From contig NC_064615.1 in the NCBI RefSeq assembly GCF_023898315.1, positions 909,142,742 to 909,206,741 on the forward strand: DNA of 64,000 nt, written 5' to 3'. Both the position numbers and the translations under genes were made by a program. This document shows positions 11,191 to 23,699 of the stretch, piece by piece. Each line of letters starts with the position of its first letter. Positions within the stretch are counted from its first letter, which is position 1. Under the pieces are notes generated by a model that did no database searches, was not told where the DNA came from, and saw only the letters and a program-made list of their open reading frames with translations. This DNA is from Schistocerca nitens (Eukaryota; Arthropoda; Insecta; Orthoptera; Acrididae).

Positions 11191-11338
11191 CATGCTGTTT
11201 GCTGCTCACATGCAGCAACAGTTGTGGAATTAGTTTCTTCTGTATTGCGAAACAGTTTAACAGTCATGCTGTTTGCTGCTCACATGCAGCAACAGTTGTG
11301 GAATTAGTTTCTTCTGTATTGCGAAACAGTTTAACAGT
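11191..11338. repeat. exact tandem duplication, 2 x 74 bp
   Basis: Two adjacent 74-bp units, 11191-11264 and 11265-11338, both start catgctgtttgctgctcac and appear identical base for base. Perfect identity implies a very recent duplication or an assembly artefact. Confidence 0.95.
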
Positions 11339-11412
11339 ATTGTTATTATATCAGAAATTGAGTCCACCTTGATGCCAAACATCTTGTTATTCGTTTATTT
11401 ATTTACTCTCCC

Positions 11413-11447
11413 AAACTAGTTTCGGCGACAAATATCACCTTCATCAG
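11413..11447 (-). other. hammerhead-like RNA motif
   Basis: On the minus strand CTGATGA is followed by a hairpin (aGGTGA-loop-TCGCC) and then GAAACTAGTTT. This is the order of the hammerhead ribozyme core: CUGANGA, stem II, GAAA, a very short stem III and an NUH cleavage site. One extra nucleotide lies between the core and stem II, and stem I is not evident. Activity is unproven. Confidence 0.25.
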
Positions 11448-12446
11448 TGCTTTTTTAAATCTTATTTATTGTATGTTACAGTATGTTTTAAGAATTATTG
11501 TCGCTGTTTGCGACATATTTTTGTACGCTTTTTTTTCTGTTGCCTTTTTTTACTCAGTGAACATCATGTCACGTTCGTTGGATGGTATGTAGCTGCTTTT
11601 ATACACAGAAAAACAAAACTTTCGCACTTTTTTTCTAATCAAGGCGGACTCAGTTTCTGATATTATTGTTTTTCTATGCAAACACGGACCAAATGGAAGA
11701 GTTCCAAGATAAAATTATTGTAACAGTATTGCTTTTAAAGTCTTATTGTCACTTCTGTGTCATTTTCCATTCAGCTACAACTATTGTGACTTATTTGATA
11801 GATTAAATGTAGGTTTTGCATTCCTTACAGGCTTCTTAGGTTACACATTCACTAATTTGACTGGAAATATAGTAAAGAAAACATCGCGTTGTTGGATAGA
11901 TATACGATGTCTTTCTGCAAAACATAAAGTGTTTTGCTGTTTACTTGGCAGTTTTTGTTATTAAAAGGAAACGATGTTCTTCAGTAAATATCCTGAGGTT
12001 TCAAATAGTAAATAAACTGTCGTCTAATTTACTGTTCCATATCTCATAGGATCCTTAGGAAAGTAAAGAAAGACAAATATAGTGATACATTTTAGTTAGT
12101 GCGAATTTTTATGGCACTACATATGCTCGGTATTGTAAAACTATGCTAGAAGTGAATTTAAACGACTCACCCAATATCGTATTCCGAAATGTCGCTTTCC
12201 GTCCGCTATGAACGCTCCTGTCGCAGAGTACAACAAAACAGCAGTAGTGTCCTGATTATAGGGCAATGTCACCACGTGTTTCCGATAACGGCCACGGGAA
12301 GACCAAATGCAATATATTGTGGTCAGGTAGTACCAGACTATACGGAGAATAATTTTATAGTGGGCTTGAATATTTGAAAAACCAAAGAAGAAATTTTAAA
12401 AAAATTGTATAGGCTTTCTGGACATTAATATTTAAAGTAAAAAGGA

Positions 12447-12450
<4 letters not shown>

Positions 12451-12500
<50 letters not shown>
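12451..12500. repeat. (TC)25 microsatellite
   Basis: Twenty-five uninterrupted TC units. Confidence 0.98.
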
Positions 12501-12502
<2 letters not shown>

Positions 12503-13221
12503 GTGTACTGTTGGAAAGGAAGTATGTTAACATTAATATTTATAGTGTCTTGAAGAAAAATATGAAAGTATTTATTTAATTTGCTGTAGAGAAAGCTGAG
12601 TAGAAACTGCGCTTCTAGAATTCACTTTTCTGCAGTACTCTTGCAGATATCATTTCAAGAAAAGCAACAAAAATAAAAATCAAATCAGATAACGATAAAA
12701 ATTACGTCGTGGCATATCTTTTTTACTTACTGTAGACAATGCGTTCATCGATTTTATTAATAAGATGTATTCCACATTGCACTTCGGTGTTGTTAGAAAT
12801 ATTTAACTGCCGTAAAAATTATTCCACAAGCAACGTGTTTCCTTTCGTGATGGCGTGTTAAACGAGGAGGTAAAAAAAGCTGAAATTATTAGTTTTTCCT
12901 CAACTAGTTTTAATGTGGTGTTCTGGCCTGGATCTAAATAACAATTATGAAGCTGCATACTAAGATCTCGCAGTATTTTTAAAAGTAGTATTCAGGCCAG
13001 TGCAAGACAAGAGACAAGTCTTAGGACAGCAAATCGGTACTACCATTTGCGAAACTTTAAAAATGGACTTGCACACAGCGTCTCCACATGAGGTGAGTCC
13101 GTTCCATTACATTTTCTTGCTGCTTACTCCATCTTCTCAGTAGGATTAGGCGCGTGATAAATTACTCCTTGGGGTGTCTAGCTGCGGGACAACGATGTAT
13201 TTTTTCCATGTTTTCTGTGGA

Positions 13222-13222
<1 letters not shown>

Positions 13223-13262
<40 letters not shown>
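13223..13262. repeat. (TG)20 microsatellite
   Basis: Twenty TG units, followed after one A-containing step by a few more. The open frame through it is a repeat artefact. Confidence 0.95.
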
Positions 13263-13270
<8 letters not shown>

Positions 13271-14140
13271 TCAAAAACAGCTGTATTTGGTGGCGAGGGG
13301 AGTGAAATTCAAGTTACATACGTTGGATTCCGTGTTTCACGAGTATAATGAAGTTTGATGAAGAAAAACCGCCCTTCTATTCATTTTAAAGCATCTTAAG
13401 TTGTCAATATAACAGTAGAATTTTTCTTACAAATTTAGTTTGCTAGGATGAAGGACAGTTCCCGTGCTTTAGATTAGTGCTAATATACTCATACAGTATT
13501 TATTAGTATCGTTACGTTTGTGTGCTTCTTACGTCATTCGTCACGCTCTTCTGCACATTTGTGGTAGATTCTAGCACTCTTACTAACTCTACATATATTC
13601 ACGTTTTTGTGTTGTGAAGAACCACTGTCATCTCGCCATTTCGTGCAGTTTGATGTCTATCCTCTTGCTATTTTTTACTATCTCCCTTGACGAACATGTC
13701 TGGGATATTAATGGGAATGTTCTGCATTGTTTGTCGCTGACGTAAGGGCACTCTCACCACTGTTTTTCGTTCCCTTTCTTTGTTTCTCTTCTCCTCTCGT
13801 TCCTCCGCTTCGGCGTTTGTGGTTCGTCTTTTTCTTCTTCCTCCCTATGCGCTCCTGAAGGCCGGCCCACTCATCTGACACGTAACAGCTGACTGGGTAA
13901 CTCGTAATTCCTAGCCCCAGGTCGACAGGTAGTGGTCGCATGTACCCCCTGGTACACGTCAGGCCCAGGGAGGAGTGACTGATTGCCTGAGCTGCTACCT
14001 TACCATATTGCCGATTGGTCCCTCTGTCAGGTAATCACGAGGTGTGACCTGAGGTGTGACCAATCGCCTAAGGCAGGTGCAACCCCTTGTGAAAGGGGCC
14101 CCCAGTTGGAAGAACCACGCAATCGGAGACACTGGCAGTC

Positions 14141-14870
14141 ATGGGAGATTTTCTCGTAATGAGCTAATCTTCTTCACAATCAACGTCTACGAAACGTAAA
14201 CGGAATGGTGCTAACGATTCAAAGACCCTTCCAGTTGCACCACGGTTCCTCATGGTCTCACATACTGAAGATGGTCAGTCCTTCGCAAAGGTAATTCCAT
14301 TTACTATTCAGAAAGGAGTTGAGACCCTGCTCTCTTTTACAGAATGGCACTTTTGGATGCCACTTCTGATTCTCAAGCACAGCAACTGCTTGCCACCTCG
14401 CTTCTCCATGTTCATGTCGGGTCCACAGAACGGTGCATTCTTCTCATGGTGTTATTTACACTAGGCTGCTTGACAGTCTGACTGAGGCCGAAATCCAATC
14501 TTACCTCTCTGATCAGGGTGTCATTGCTGTCCATCAGGTGATAAGAAAGGTAGGTTCTTCCTTAGTGCCCACCTGCACCCTCACCTTTGGTAGAATGGTG
14601 CTTCCGTCCAAAATCAAAGCAGGCTATGAAAATATCACAATCTGACCGTACATTCTAAACTCGATGCACTGCTACCAGTGTCATTGTTACAACCACACTC
14701 AAGAGTCCTTTAGACACCCAGATAAATGTGTAATATATGGTAGGGATGCGCATGAGGAGGATTGTCCACCTCTTCTCCCTGCTGTGTCAACTGCAATGAC
14801 GGCCATGCCGCCTCCTCTCGGGATTGTCCCATGTAGCTCGATGAGCAGGCTGTCCAGGAGATCTGGGTAA
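14141..14870 (+). pseudogene. LINE ORF1 (gag-like) relic
   Basis: The likely original start is the ATG at 14141 (MGDFLVMS then TAA). Fragments continue in other frames: MVSHTEDGQSFAKVIPF at 14252, a middle piece at 14433-14645, and a C-terminal zinc-knuckle region at 14664-14870. The knuckles read CYQC-x4-H and C-x2-Y with a following H-x4-C, so at least two metal-binding cysteines are lost (one to F, one to Y). In intact elements this protein binds the element RNA and carries it to the nucleus as a ribonucleoprotein. Confidence 0.65.
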
Positions 14871-15469
14871 AGGAAAAAGTGCCTTACCCAGTTGCTCGCA
14901 GGTTATTGGCTTGCCGCAAACCCTGTGTTCTCCCGATTGGCACCTATAGTTCTGCTCTTATTACTCCTTGCTCCGTAAAGGACATGGCCACACAGACATT
15001 CTACCTCAAATTCAGCGCTGAGGCTATGACATCGCCCAGTGTCAAGGTAGCATCGCCATCCCCCAGTCCAGCTGGAAAACAAGCCACCAAACTCTCGCCT
15101 CAAGGGGCGAAGCCACCAGCTACACAACTGGTAGGCTAGAAAGGACACAAGAAGTACTGCTGTCAAGGCTTCCTACATCCCTCAAATCAGACAACCCCTC
15201 GAGTCTTCTTCTACTAACTGGAAAGGCCTCAAGAAGTCCACCAAAGGCAAAGTATTCTCCTTCGACGACTCGAGGATCCTCTTCGATGGTGTTGGCACGT
15301 GACTCCTTGTCCTGGCTGGCCTCTGTGTCGCCAGTGCGCACCACCAACCATTTTTCTGCGTTGGACTCCATAGACCGACAGCACAAGCGGGCCAAAGTTT
15401 CTGTGGACCTCATGCAGCAGGATCCTCCTGATTCTGTGCCATGTAGCAGCGAATCTTTGCTGGCTGTCA

Positions 15470-18400
15470 TTGGCAGCCGCTGAGGTGACACTAATTCATT
15501 TCTTCCTCATGGAACGTTTGCGGTCTTCAGTCCCACAAAGAGTATTTACGGCTGCTTTTAGCATCACAGTCCCCTTGTACTCTGTTTTCAGGAAACAAAA
15601 TTGCTTCCTCATGACCACTTTGAGCTTCCACATTTCTTCTTGGTTCGCTTTGACCATCCCCCTGAGTTCGGAATTCTATCTCATGGGGGCATCATGCTGC
15701 TCAGATGGGATGGTGTTCAGTCAGTCCATCTCCCAGACTACCCATCTTCAAGCTGTTGCAGCTTGCCTTATCCTTCCTCACCTGACTTTTTCCCTCTGTA
15801 CCATTTATGTCCCTTCATGACAAGGGTCGACTTCCTTCAGCTTATAGGGCAGCTACCACCCCCCATTTCTGCTACTCAGTGACTTTAATGTGCCTCATCC
15901 CCTTCAGGGTTCTCCCACAACCTGTTAGAGAGGTGCCCTCTTGGCTAATCTTTTTTATCAACTCAACCTCTTCTGCACCCACATTCCTTTCTGACTCCCT
16001 ACACACCTTCTCGCATTTGGACTTATCCTTCTGGACTACCCAGCTTGCCTATTGTCTTGAGTGGTCCATTCTTTCTGACACCTACTGAAGCGACCATTTC
16101 CCATTCGCTATCCTTTGCTGACTCCTACCCCACCTGCATCCACACCCAAATGGCTGGTTACTAAGGCTGACTGGTGGCTTTACTTTTCCCTGGCTACCTT
16201 TGCAGAACAAGATCTCCCAAATTGCGACGACCAGGTGGAATATCTCACAAATGTTATGCTTACTGCTGCAGAACGTTCCATTCCTCGCACTTCCTCTTTC
16301 TTGTACCATGTCCCAGTCCCTTGGTGGACTGAGGCATGCCGCACCACAATCCACGAGAGGAGACATGCTCTCTGCGTTTTTAACTGTCATCCTATGACGG
16401 CAAACTGCATTCATTATGAGTGCAATGTGTAGTTGCGTTCTTCAGGATAGCACGAAAGCTAGCTGGATTTCATTCACTAATTCTTTCAGCAGTTTAACTC
16501 CTTCCTCTATCGTATGGGCCAACCTCCAATGGCTCTCTGGGACCAAGATCCATTCGCCAGTTTCCGGCCTGACAGTAGCAGACGATGTCATCGAGGACCC
16601 TAGTGCTTTCTCTAAAACCATGGGCCACCATTTTGCAGAAAATTAGCTCTTCCCACTATCACCCTGCCTTCCTCCATCGGAAACGAGAGGAGGAGACTCG
16701 GGCGATACCCTTCTCTTCTCAGAATCGTGAGTCCTACAATGCCACCTTTACTATGAGGGAGCTAGCTCATGTTCTCAGTTCATCCCAATCCTCCGCACGA
16801 GGGACAGATGCTGTCCACATTCAGATGTTGCAGCACTTTTCTCTTGTGGGCAAGCACTTCCTGCTTAATACATACAACCACATCTGGACAGAGGGCACAC
16901 TTCCAGAAAGTTCATGTGAAGCCACTACCATACCCATTCCTAAGCCCAATGAGGACAGAAACCTTCATTCTAGCGACCTCCTCATCTCTCTCATCAGCTG
17001 TGTTTGCAAGGCGATAGAACGTGTGGTTCATGCCCAGCTGGTATGGTGGCTCGAGTCTTGCAATTTACTAACGACTGAACAGTGTGGATTTCGAGCGCGG
17101 CGTTCTGCAGTTGACCATCTCGTTACTTTGTCCATCTATGTTATGAAAGGGTTTCTGCGGAAATCCCAGACTGTGGCAGTGTTTTTCGATTTGGAGAAGG
17201 CCTAACACCTGCTGGAGAACTGGTATCGTCCATATCCTTTACACGTCAGACTTCCTTGGCTGCCTGCCTTGTTTCCTTCAGAATTCTTAAAAGACCTAGT
17301 TTTCAAGGTGTGTGTGGGTTCTGCCTTGTTGGACACCTTTACTCAGGAAAACGGTGTAACTCAGGGTTTCGCCCTGAGCGTCGTCCTCTTTGTTATCACC
17401 ATTAAACCTATAATGGACTCTCTCCCATGGGCATCTCCAGCTACCTTTTTGTTGACAATTTTGCCATCTATTGCAGTTTTCCACGGATCTGTCTGAGCGG
17501 CGTCTTCATCGATGTCTTCATCGTCTTTACTCCTGGAGCATCGACAATAGCTTTCGCTTTTTCACTGACAAAACCGTCTGTATGAATTTCTGGCAGCCAG
17601 TTGATTTCTTCCACCATCTTTACGTCTTGAGCCTGTTGCTCTTCCGTTCTTTGAAACTACGAAATTTCTGGTGTTCACACTCAATAAGAAACCTTCTTGG
17701 TCTTCCCATGTGTCTTACCTGGCATCCCTCTGTACGCAGTCCCTTAGTGTCCTACATGCCGTCAATGGTACTTCCTGAGGTGCCGATCGAACCACCCTCC
17801 TCCGTTTTTACCAGTCCCTTGTCCGTTCGAAACTCGACTATGGGTGCTTTGTTTATGCATCTGCATGCCCATCCGCCTTACGCCGACTCAACACTGTCAA
17901 CCATCGTGGCATCCGTTTGGCAACTGGCACCTTTTACACTAGCCCAGTTGACAGTATGTGTGCTGAATCTTGTGAACTACCACTGTCCTACCACTGTGTC
18001 TTTCTCCTCAGTAGGTATACATGCCGTTTGTCTGCCATGCATGGCCACTCATCCTAAGCCTCATTCTTCGATGATTCCTTTGGTCACCAGTATAGGGCGC
18101 GTCCCTCTTCTCCATTAACTCCTGGAGCCCACTTTCGGCACTCTCTGGGCGGCTTAACTTCACACTACTTCCAGCTTTCCAGGTTGGTGTGAACCCTTTA
18201 CCATCTTGGCTTCATGAAGTGGCCTGTGTTAACCTTGGCCATCATTCGCTTCCTAAGGACACCACTCTAGCCTCACTCCATCGCCTCCAAAATCACGACC
18301 TTCACATGGAATTTCTCGATAGTAACTTCGCGCACACTGTTCTTGGACTGACCGTGGTTTTGGGTGTGTCTTCATAACTGGCGCCCACGTCTTCCGATAT

Positions 18401-18925
18401 TGGCTTCTGGCGCACTGCTCAGTATTTACAGCTGAACTCTTCGCCCTCTATTGGGAAATGGAGTACATCGCTCTTGGTGGAGCGACTGTGCTGTTTATGT
18501 GGGTTCCTAGTTATGTCGGTCTGCCAGGAAACAAAGCTGCTGACACTGCCGCCAAGGCTGCAGTCCTTGTACCTAAACCCACTAGTTCCCATATTCCCTT
18601 CAGTGATCTCTGTGTTGCTGTCTGTCAGGAGGTGGTGTCCCTTTGGCATCGTCATTGGTCCTCCCTTCAAGGAAATAGACCCCACATTATTAAGCCTCTC
18701 TCAGAGGATTGGATGACATCCTCTCGGCCCTCCTGTTGGGAGGAGGCCATTTATCTAGATTGCGTATTGGGTATTGCTTTTTCAGCCATCGTCATTTGAG
18801 AAGTGTCGCTCCCCCACCATTTTGTACACATTGCACCGAAGCTTTAACTGCCAACCACTTTCTTACAGAACAACCTTTTTTTAACCATTTACGTTCCCTC
18901 TTGGGCTCTCGTGTCACTTCTGCAT
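15470..18925 (+). pseudogene. LINE ORF2 relic: reverse transcriptase and RNase H
   Basis: The N-terminal endonuclease region (about 15470-16120) is barely readable. From 16585 the reverse transcriptase is clear: TTIPIPKPNEDRNLHSSDLL, SLISCVCKAIERVVHAQLV, TTEQCGFRARRSAVDHLV and VAVFFDLEKA followed by a TAA. The segment near 17350 reads GVTQGFALSVVLF, and the active site near 17441 reads YLFVDNFAIYCS, where the second catalytic D is replaced by N. The RNase H part near 18420-18570 shows FTAELFALYW and WVPSYVGLPGNKAADTAAK. A C-terminal piece with FCTHCTEAL-TANHFL follows at about 18820. It would copy LINE RNA into DNA at the target site, but is clearly inactive. Confidence 0.75.
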
Positions 18926-19189
18926 CTACTCATAATAAAACCAAAAGGTGTAAACAGGAAAAGTATTACATTTGCAGAATTAAAGGAATTAAAATCAAAT
19001 GTAGCTCTATGTACTCAAAAAGTGGTAGGCATGCCTTACTAACCTTTTTCAGCAGAACTGATGTCAACGCCGTTCGATTTTATCTCTGAATTTGGATGTG
19101 GAGGTGATCACTTGTATGGGATCTCTATTCTTGTTTCCTTCATGTTTGCAAATTTTTCAATCACTCCTTGATTGAAGTCTGCTATCCCT

Positions 19190-21010
19190 AAAACGAGGTC
19201 TCATTCAGTAGAGTGCATCGCGAATGCTGATAGTCTTTCTTGGTCCATAGTATTCCGCAAGAAGGTTTTGGTGCATCTCAGCGAAGAAAAACAATGTTCT
19301 GCTTCTGAAGTGGTCATTGGAATTGTAATGATCGCTTTCAGGAGCTTCACAGATTCGCTCAGTTTATCACAAAGATTATTGTCTGTTATATAATCCAGAA
19401 AGCTCAAAGCTCTACACATGCTTTTGAACCCCTCTCTTTCATAAATAACAGTTTGGTTCGAGGTTTCTTTGATTCCAAAAAAGAGTAGCATTCAATAGCA
19501 GCTCTGAAAGAAGTTTCTGGAAAACTGGAAGAGTAAGTAGCAAATTTCTCTGGTAGAAAGAGAGAGGCTGCAACTAGGTGTCCAGTGAACTTGAATCTCT
19601 CTTTTGCCTCGTAACATATGACATCACATACTTGTTTTGCCTCCTGCAGTAGATTACACATCATTGCGCCATCTTCAGTTCTCCCTCTTTTATGATACTT
19701 GAGTAAACCTGTTGAATTTTCACTCACTCCTTCCCTAATGCCCGCAATTTCACGCTCAAAAACTGTCAGCTGATTCTGTGCATAAGTTGGGTCAATCTCC
19801 CTTTTTTGTAACTGGTTATACAAAATATCCACATGGATCATGATTTTATGAAAAAAATGAAAGCCAAAAAATGAACTCATTCTTCAAAATTGTTACTAAG
19901 CCACAAGCTTGCAGGATCATGTTCTCATTACACATTTTTCCCCCTGGCACATGTTATTCGTGGAAGTGATAATATCCTCCCTACCTTTGAAAACGGTATT
20001 GATGCTCTTTTACTGAAAATTCCAACGAGTAGGCACTGAAGGTGTCAGTCATCTTCGTACTATCTCGTCGAGAAATGCTGTTCTTTGAGGAGATGCTGAA
20101 AAGGAGATGCTGGTGGGCATAACAATGAATATATGAAGCATTGGGAAACTTTTCCTTAACAAGAGCCTGCACCCCACGTGACGAACGACTGATGACAGCT
20201 GCACCATCATATGTTTACGCTATTAGCTTATGCGGACATTTACCCAAACGATTATTTATGTGTTCGATTATGGACGTTGTCAAAGACTGGGCATCATGCT
20301 TTTTCTGGTGCTATGAAGTCCCAAAATCTTTCAACTTGTTTTCTGTCAATGATGTATCTATACACTACAACCATCTGGAAAACACAGGCTATGTCACTGC
20401 TTTCGTCAGCTATTACGGCCAAAAGCTCAGCACCCTTATGTTCCTTTCTAATTTCCTCTTGTCACTTGGCAGACTTGAAGCATGCACTGGAGGAGTTCAT
20501 TCTAGATGGTTTTTGAGGTTCGTGTGAAAACTGCAGCTTTCTCTAAATGCGATTTTAATACAGAGTCTAATTCTGCACTAAAATTAATCAAGGAACGAAA
20601 AACACCAGTATTGGAAGATGATTCAGTCTTGACATGTCCTCTAAGGACAAGTTCTAATGCACCACAGAAACGAATACAGTAAATAATTATACTCAATATG
20701 TACCTATTATCGTAACTTTTTGATTGTATAATGCCACGGACCTTCTGTACCCACTGTCTAATTGGGTAGCTATATTTACATTGCCTAAACTTGCCATATT
20801 CAAAACGTTATTCACATGGACTGAAGAAAGTTCGTGTTTTCTAATTTTGTCACGGAGGTGTTAACTGTCACAGACTCCGTGTTTAGACAATGAAAAATCT
20901 CCTCCAAATAATAAACAAGGAAAATAAAAGAAGGCATTTTTCATATCACAACCACACAGCCATCCATGCTTGTTGTACAATTCAGAGTTAAACTTCCTAT
21001 TGAATTGCGG
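19190..21010 (-). pseudogene. hAT transposase relic (ZMYM/TTF-finger type)
   Basis: Read on the minus strand, the N-terminal part near 20990-20850 gives KFNSELYNKHGWLCGCDMKN then FFYFPCLLFGG, matching the TTF-type zinc finger (W-x-C, F-C-PCLLF) of this hAT subgroup. The middle shows ELLAVIADESSDIACVFQM (RNase H-like fold with the D-E-S-S-D stretch) and ALVKEKFPNASYIHCYAHQ. The C-terminus at 19201-19491 has the dimerisation domain, AIITIPMTTSEAEHCFSSLR. Several stops and shifts break it. Neither the 8-bp target duplications nor the terminal repeats were identified. Confidence 0.75.
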
Positions 21011-21029
21011 TAGGCAAAATTGTTAAAGC

Positions 21030-22170
21030 AGGAGTCGGCCTACCTAGCCTCTTGATTTCTAATTTTTATTCAAACTTCCGTGAACTGAAGAGCTCAGAGA
21101 GCAATGAAATTACCTGGTTCATTGTTTCACGTATTCACCTGTCACTTGAACCTCAAAATTCACTGTAGCACACGCTAAAATAACTAACACAGCGCACAGG
21201 AAGTAGTTAGTTCCCATGCAGCTACACCTGAACTGGTAATGTGGCGCGAGAATCCAGCTTTGTTCGAAGATCCGATAGTTCCGTTTCCCTTCGGAAGAGT
21301 TCGGGCCCTCTTCCTGCGGCTGGCAGGGTGGCCCGGGTGATGTGTTTATACACACAAGGCCCACATACGAGTACATTGTTGCCAAGCGTTGCCCCCGCAC
21401 CCCGCAACCTCCACCCCCTCTGAGACACCGTGTTTGCAGCCACAATGCAACCCGCTGTCGCCGTCGACACATTTCGTCCAATTCCGCTGCGTTCGACGTT
21501 TGGAGCCTGGGCATTTCAAAAGAGAGAAACGGCGCGCTACTTCTCCACCAGTATAGACCGATCAGAATGCAAACACAGTTGAACAAAATTATTCCTTGGG
21601 GGTAGTGCAGACCTGCAAACCTATACAGGAGCCGCCCCATGTTTGCTGTCTGAGTTGTTTGCCGTTTTAGCAAATGACGAGCGAGCTGTCGACCTCATTT
21701 TAATTTTTATCCGTCAAAGCAATATGGCGAAGACCAATTAATTTTTAATTTTGAATCTCCATTTCTGTATGTTGTCATTCGTAGCCCTTTCTTCACGTCC
21801 CTGTTTTTAGCTGTCTTCTCTTATGCCTGTTAACTCCTTTCTGTTTCCATGTTCTATACTTTAGACTTGGGTGCGTATGACACCAGTTGCTTTTGTGGAC
21901 TAAACCAAAACAAAACGAAAAACGAACAGTTCTCATGTTCTAACTTACTAATATACGAGATGGTGTGATACATTCTATAAAAAAGAAAGAAAACTGTTTG
22001 TTTGATAAACATCTCACCTTACTTTGTGACATAATCGCAAATGGGCGATATACACTTGGTGGATCAATCCTCCAGCTTTTTCATCCATGGGATAAAACTC
22101 ACCAAAATATTCGTTAGCTGCAACTATCACTTCCTCATTTGATGAAAATTTATTCCCAAAAAGCCAAATT
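21030..22170. other. unassigned DNA with a G+C-rich patch
   Basis: A segment around 21240-21620 is noticeably richer in G+C than its neighbours and stays open for 184 codons on the minus strand (21119-21673), without any recognisable domain. The rest is A+T-rich and featureless. Confidence 0.3.
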
Positions 22171-22174
22171 TCCA

Positions 22175-22372
22175 AATTTGTGGTAAGGTCTTATGGGACA
22201 AAACTGCTGAAGTCATCGGTTCCTAAGCATACTCACCACTTTATCTAACGTAAACTAACTTACAGTAAGGGCGACACACACATCCATGCCTGAGGAAGGA
22301 CTCGAACCTCCTATGGGGGAAGCCGCACAGACCGTGACAAGACACCTCAGGCTGCTCAGCTACCCCACACGA
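22175..22372 (-). mobile_element. tRNA-derived SINE, second tail type
   Basis: On the minus strand a tRNA-like head with B box (ggttcgagtcctt) is followed by tgtgtgtgtcgcccttactg and a tail ending gtcccataagac. It is the same family as the SINE at 55586-55764. No clean target duplication was found. Confidence 0.7.
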
Positions 22373-22496
22373 CAGGGACTAAGTCTGGTGGGTAGGATAG
22401 ATAAGATATCAATTCAAAGCTCAGTTCATGCATTTTTGTCATTGTTAACGCTGTTATATGGGATAGTGCATTAGTCTGCTGAAAGAGCACTGTTCT

Positions 22497-22955
22497 TCAT
22501 CTACAGGAATATTTTTCAAATCACACTTAAGTGGCTGGCAGAGGGTTCATTGAATCACCTTCACAGTAATTCTCTACTATTCGAATCTCGAACAGTGCAC
22601 GAAAAAAGCGAACACCTATGTCTTTCCGTGCGAACTTCGATTTCCCTAATTTTATTATGATAATCGTTTCCCCCTATGTACGTCGGCGTCAGTGAAATAT
22701 TTTCTCATTCAGAGGAGAAAGTTGGTGACTGAAATTTCGTGAGGAGATTCGGCCGCATCGAAAAACGCCTTTGTTTAATGATGTCCACCCCGAATCGTGT
22801 ATCATGTCAGTGACACTCTCTCCCCTGTTTGAATTTTCTCAGTGTACGCCGTTAATCCTGACTCGTGAGGATCCCAAACCGCGCAGCAGTACCCCCAAAG
22901 AGGACGGATAAGAGTAGTGTAGACAGTCTCTTTAGTCGGTGTTGAAGAACTTTGC
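22497..22955 (-). mobile_element. LINE 3'-end fragments (Jockey-type)
   Basis: On the minus strand, aagacataggtgttcgc and gaaccctctgccagccactt are shared with the plus-strand LINE end at 31277-31430, and the 3' end finishes with a short tgtagatg-like tail. The adjoining 22640-22955 piece looks like another LINE fragment in the same orientation. No open frame is left. Confidence 0.55.
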
Positions 22956-23658
22956 TCTTCTTTCAGCCGAGGCAAGTTTTAGACGATCCAACAATGAAGC
23001 ATAATAGGGTCCAGTTATGGTTTAGCCTTTTTCCTTGGGAATCCCAAAAAGTAGTGTCTATCACCTTACCAACTGACGAAATGGTCTTTGCTTTCTTCGG
23101 TGCACTTTCACCAGCCCCTGTCCATTGTTTTGACTGCTGTTTGGACTCTGGTGTGTAATTATGGAACCAGATTTTATAAACAGTCAAAAATAGAAGCAAA
23201 AAGTGTTGCAGATTGCGATTAAACATCTCCCGACACTGTGTTAAAATGTAGCGCCGGATGCGCTTTACCTCGACTGTGAGCAACCACGCCACCCACCTCG
23301 CTCGCAGCTTCTTCATAGGCAATTCTCTGTTCAGGATATTATGCACTCGCTCAGCTGAAATGCCTGCAGTCTCAGCAGTCTCATGACTTTTTAATCGACT
23401 GTCTTACATCATCATATCATGGATTTTGTCAATGGTTACCTTTGTGATGATCTCAGTTGGACGGCCGGATTGCATTTCGTCTTCGGTGCCTGTCCGATCA
23501 CATTTAAATTCGTTAATCCAAAAGCAAATGATCTTCAGTGATGGTGCAGAGATTGTGTGAACCTGACCCAGCTCTGTTTTGAGTTGTGCAGAGGTTGAAC
23601 CCTCCAAGCGAAAATGTATCATAATTGCATGGAACTCATTTTCTATATTTTCAATCAT
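22956..23658 (-). pseudogene. mariner transposase, N-terminal and central part
   Basis: The minus-strand start reads MIENIENEFHAIMIHFRLEG, and the helix-turn-helix is seen as LKIICFWINEFKCDRTGT then DEMQSGRPTE and VTIDKIHDMMM. After a frameshift the central part continues: VHNILNRELPMKKLRARWVA, then TVYKIWFHNYTPESKQQSKQ (the first catalytic position, normally VDETW, now VYKIW), then SAPKKAKTISSVGKVIDTTF. The gene stops near the LINE fragment at 22955, so the second and third catalytic residues are missing. Terminal repeats were not found. The family is the HYTPESKQQS type of mariner common in insects. Confidence 0.75.
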
Positions 23659-23699
23659 GTCGATACACTGACCATTTCAGACCGCTGTCAGCGATGAAC

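Larger units (their letters stand above)
11461..13726. other. unassigned A+T-rich DNA with microsatellites
   Basis: No gene recognised. Contains the TC and GT dinucleotide runs listed separately. Confidence 0.35.
13727..18925 (+). mobile_element. degenerate I-type LINE (gag-like ORF1, RT, RNase H)
   Basis: A long, relatively G+C-richer stretch with remains of a two-ORF non-LTR retrotransposon: a 5' untranslated region (about 13727-14140), a gag-like ORF1 with zinc knuckles, a badly worn endonuclease region, a reverse transcriptase, and an RNase H domain. The gag-plus-RNase H layout fits the I group of LINEs. The ends are estimates: the 3' limit is where similarity to the RNase H tail stops. 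Numerous stops and frameshifts show it is old. Confidence 0.75.

Noticed and set aside
13154..13348. Open frame with alternating Cys-Val
   Set aside because: Produced by the (TG)20 microsatellite.
21119..21673. 184-codon minus-strand frame as a host gene
   Set aside because: No domain, no signal of splicing or codon structure, and a local G+C-rich patch explains its length.
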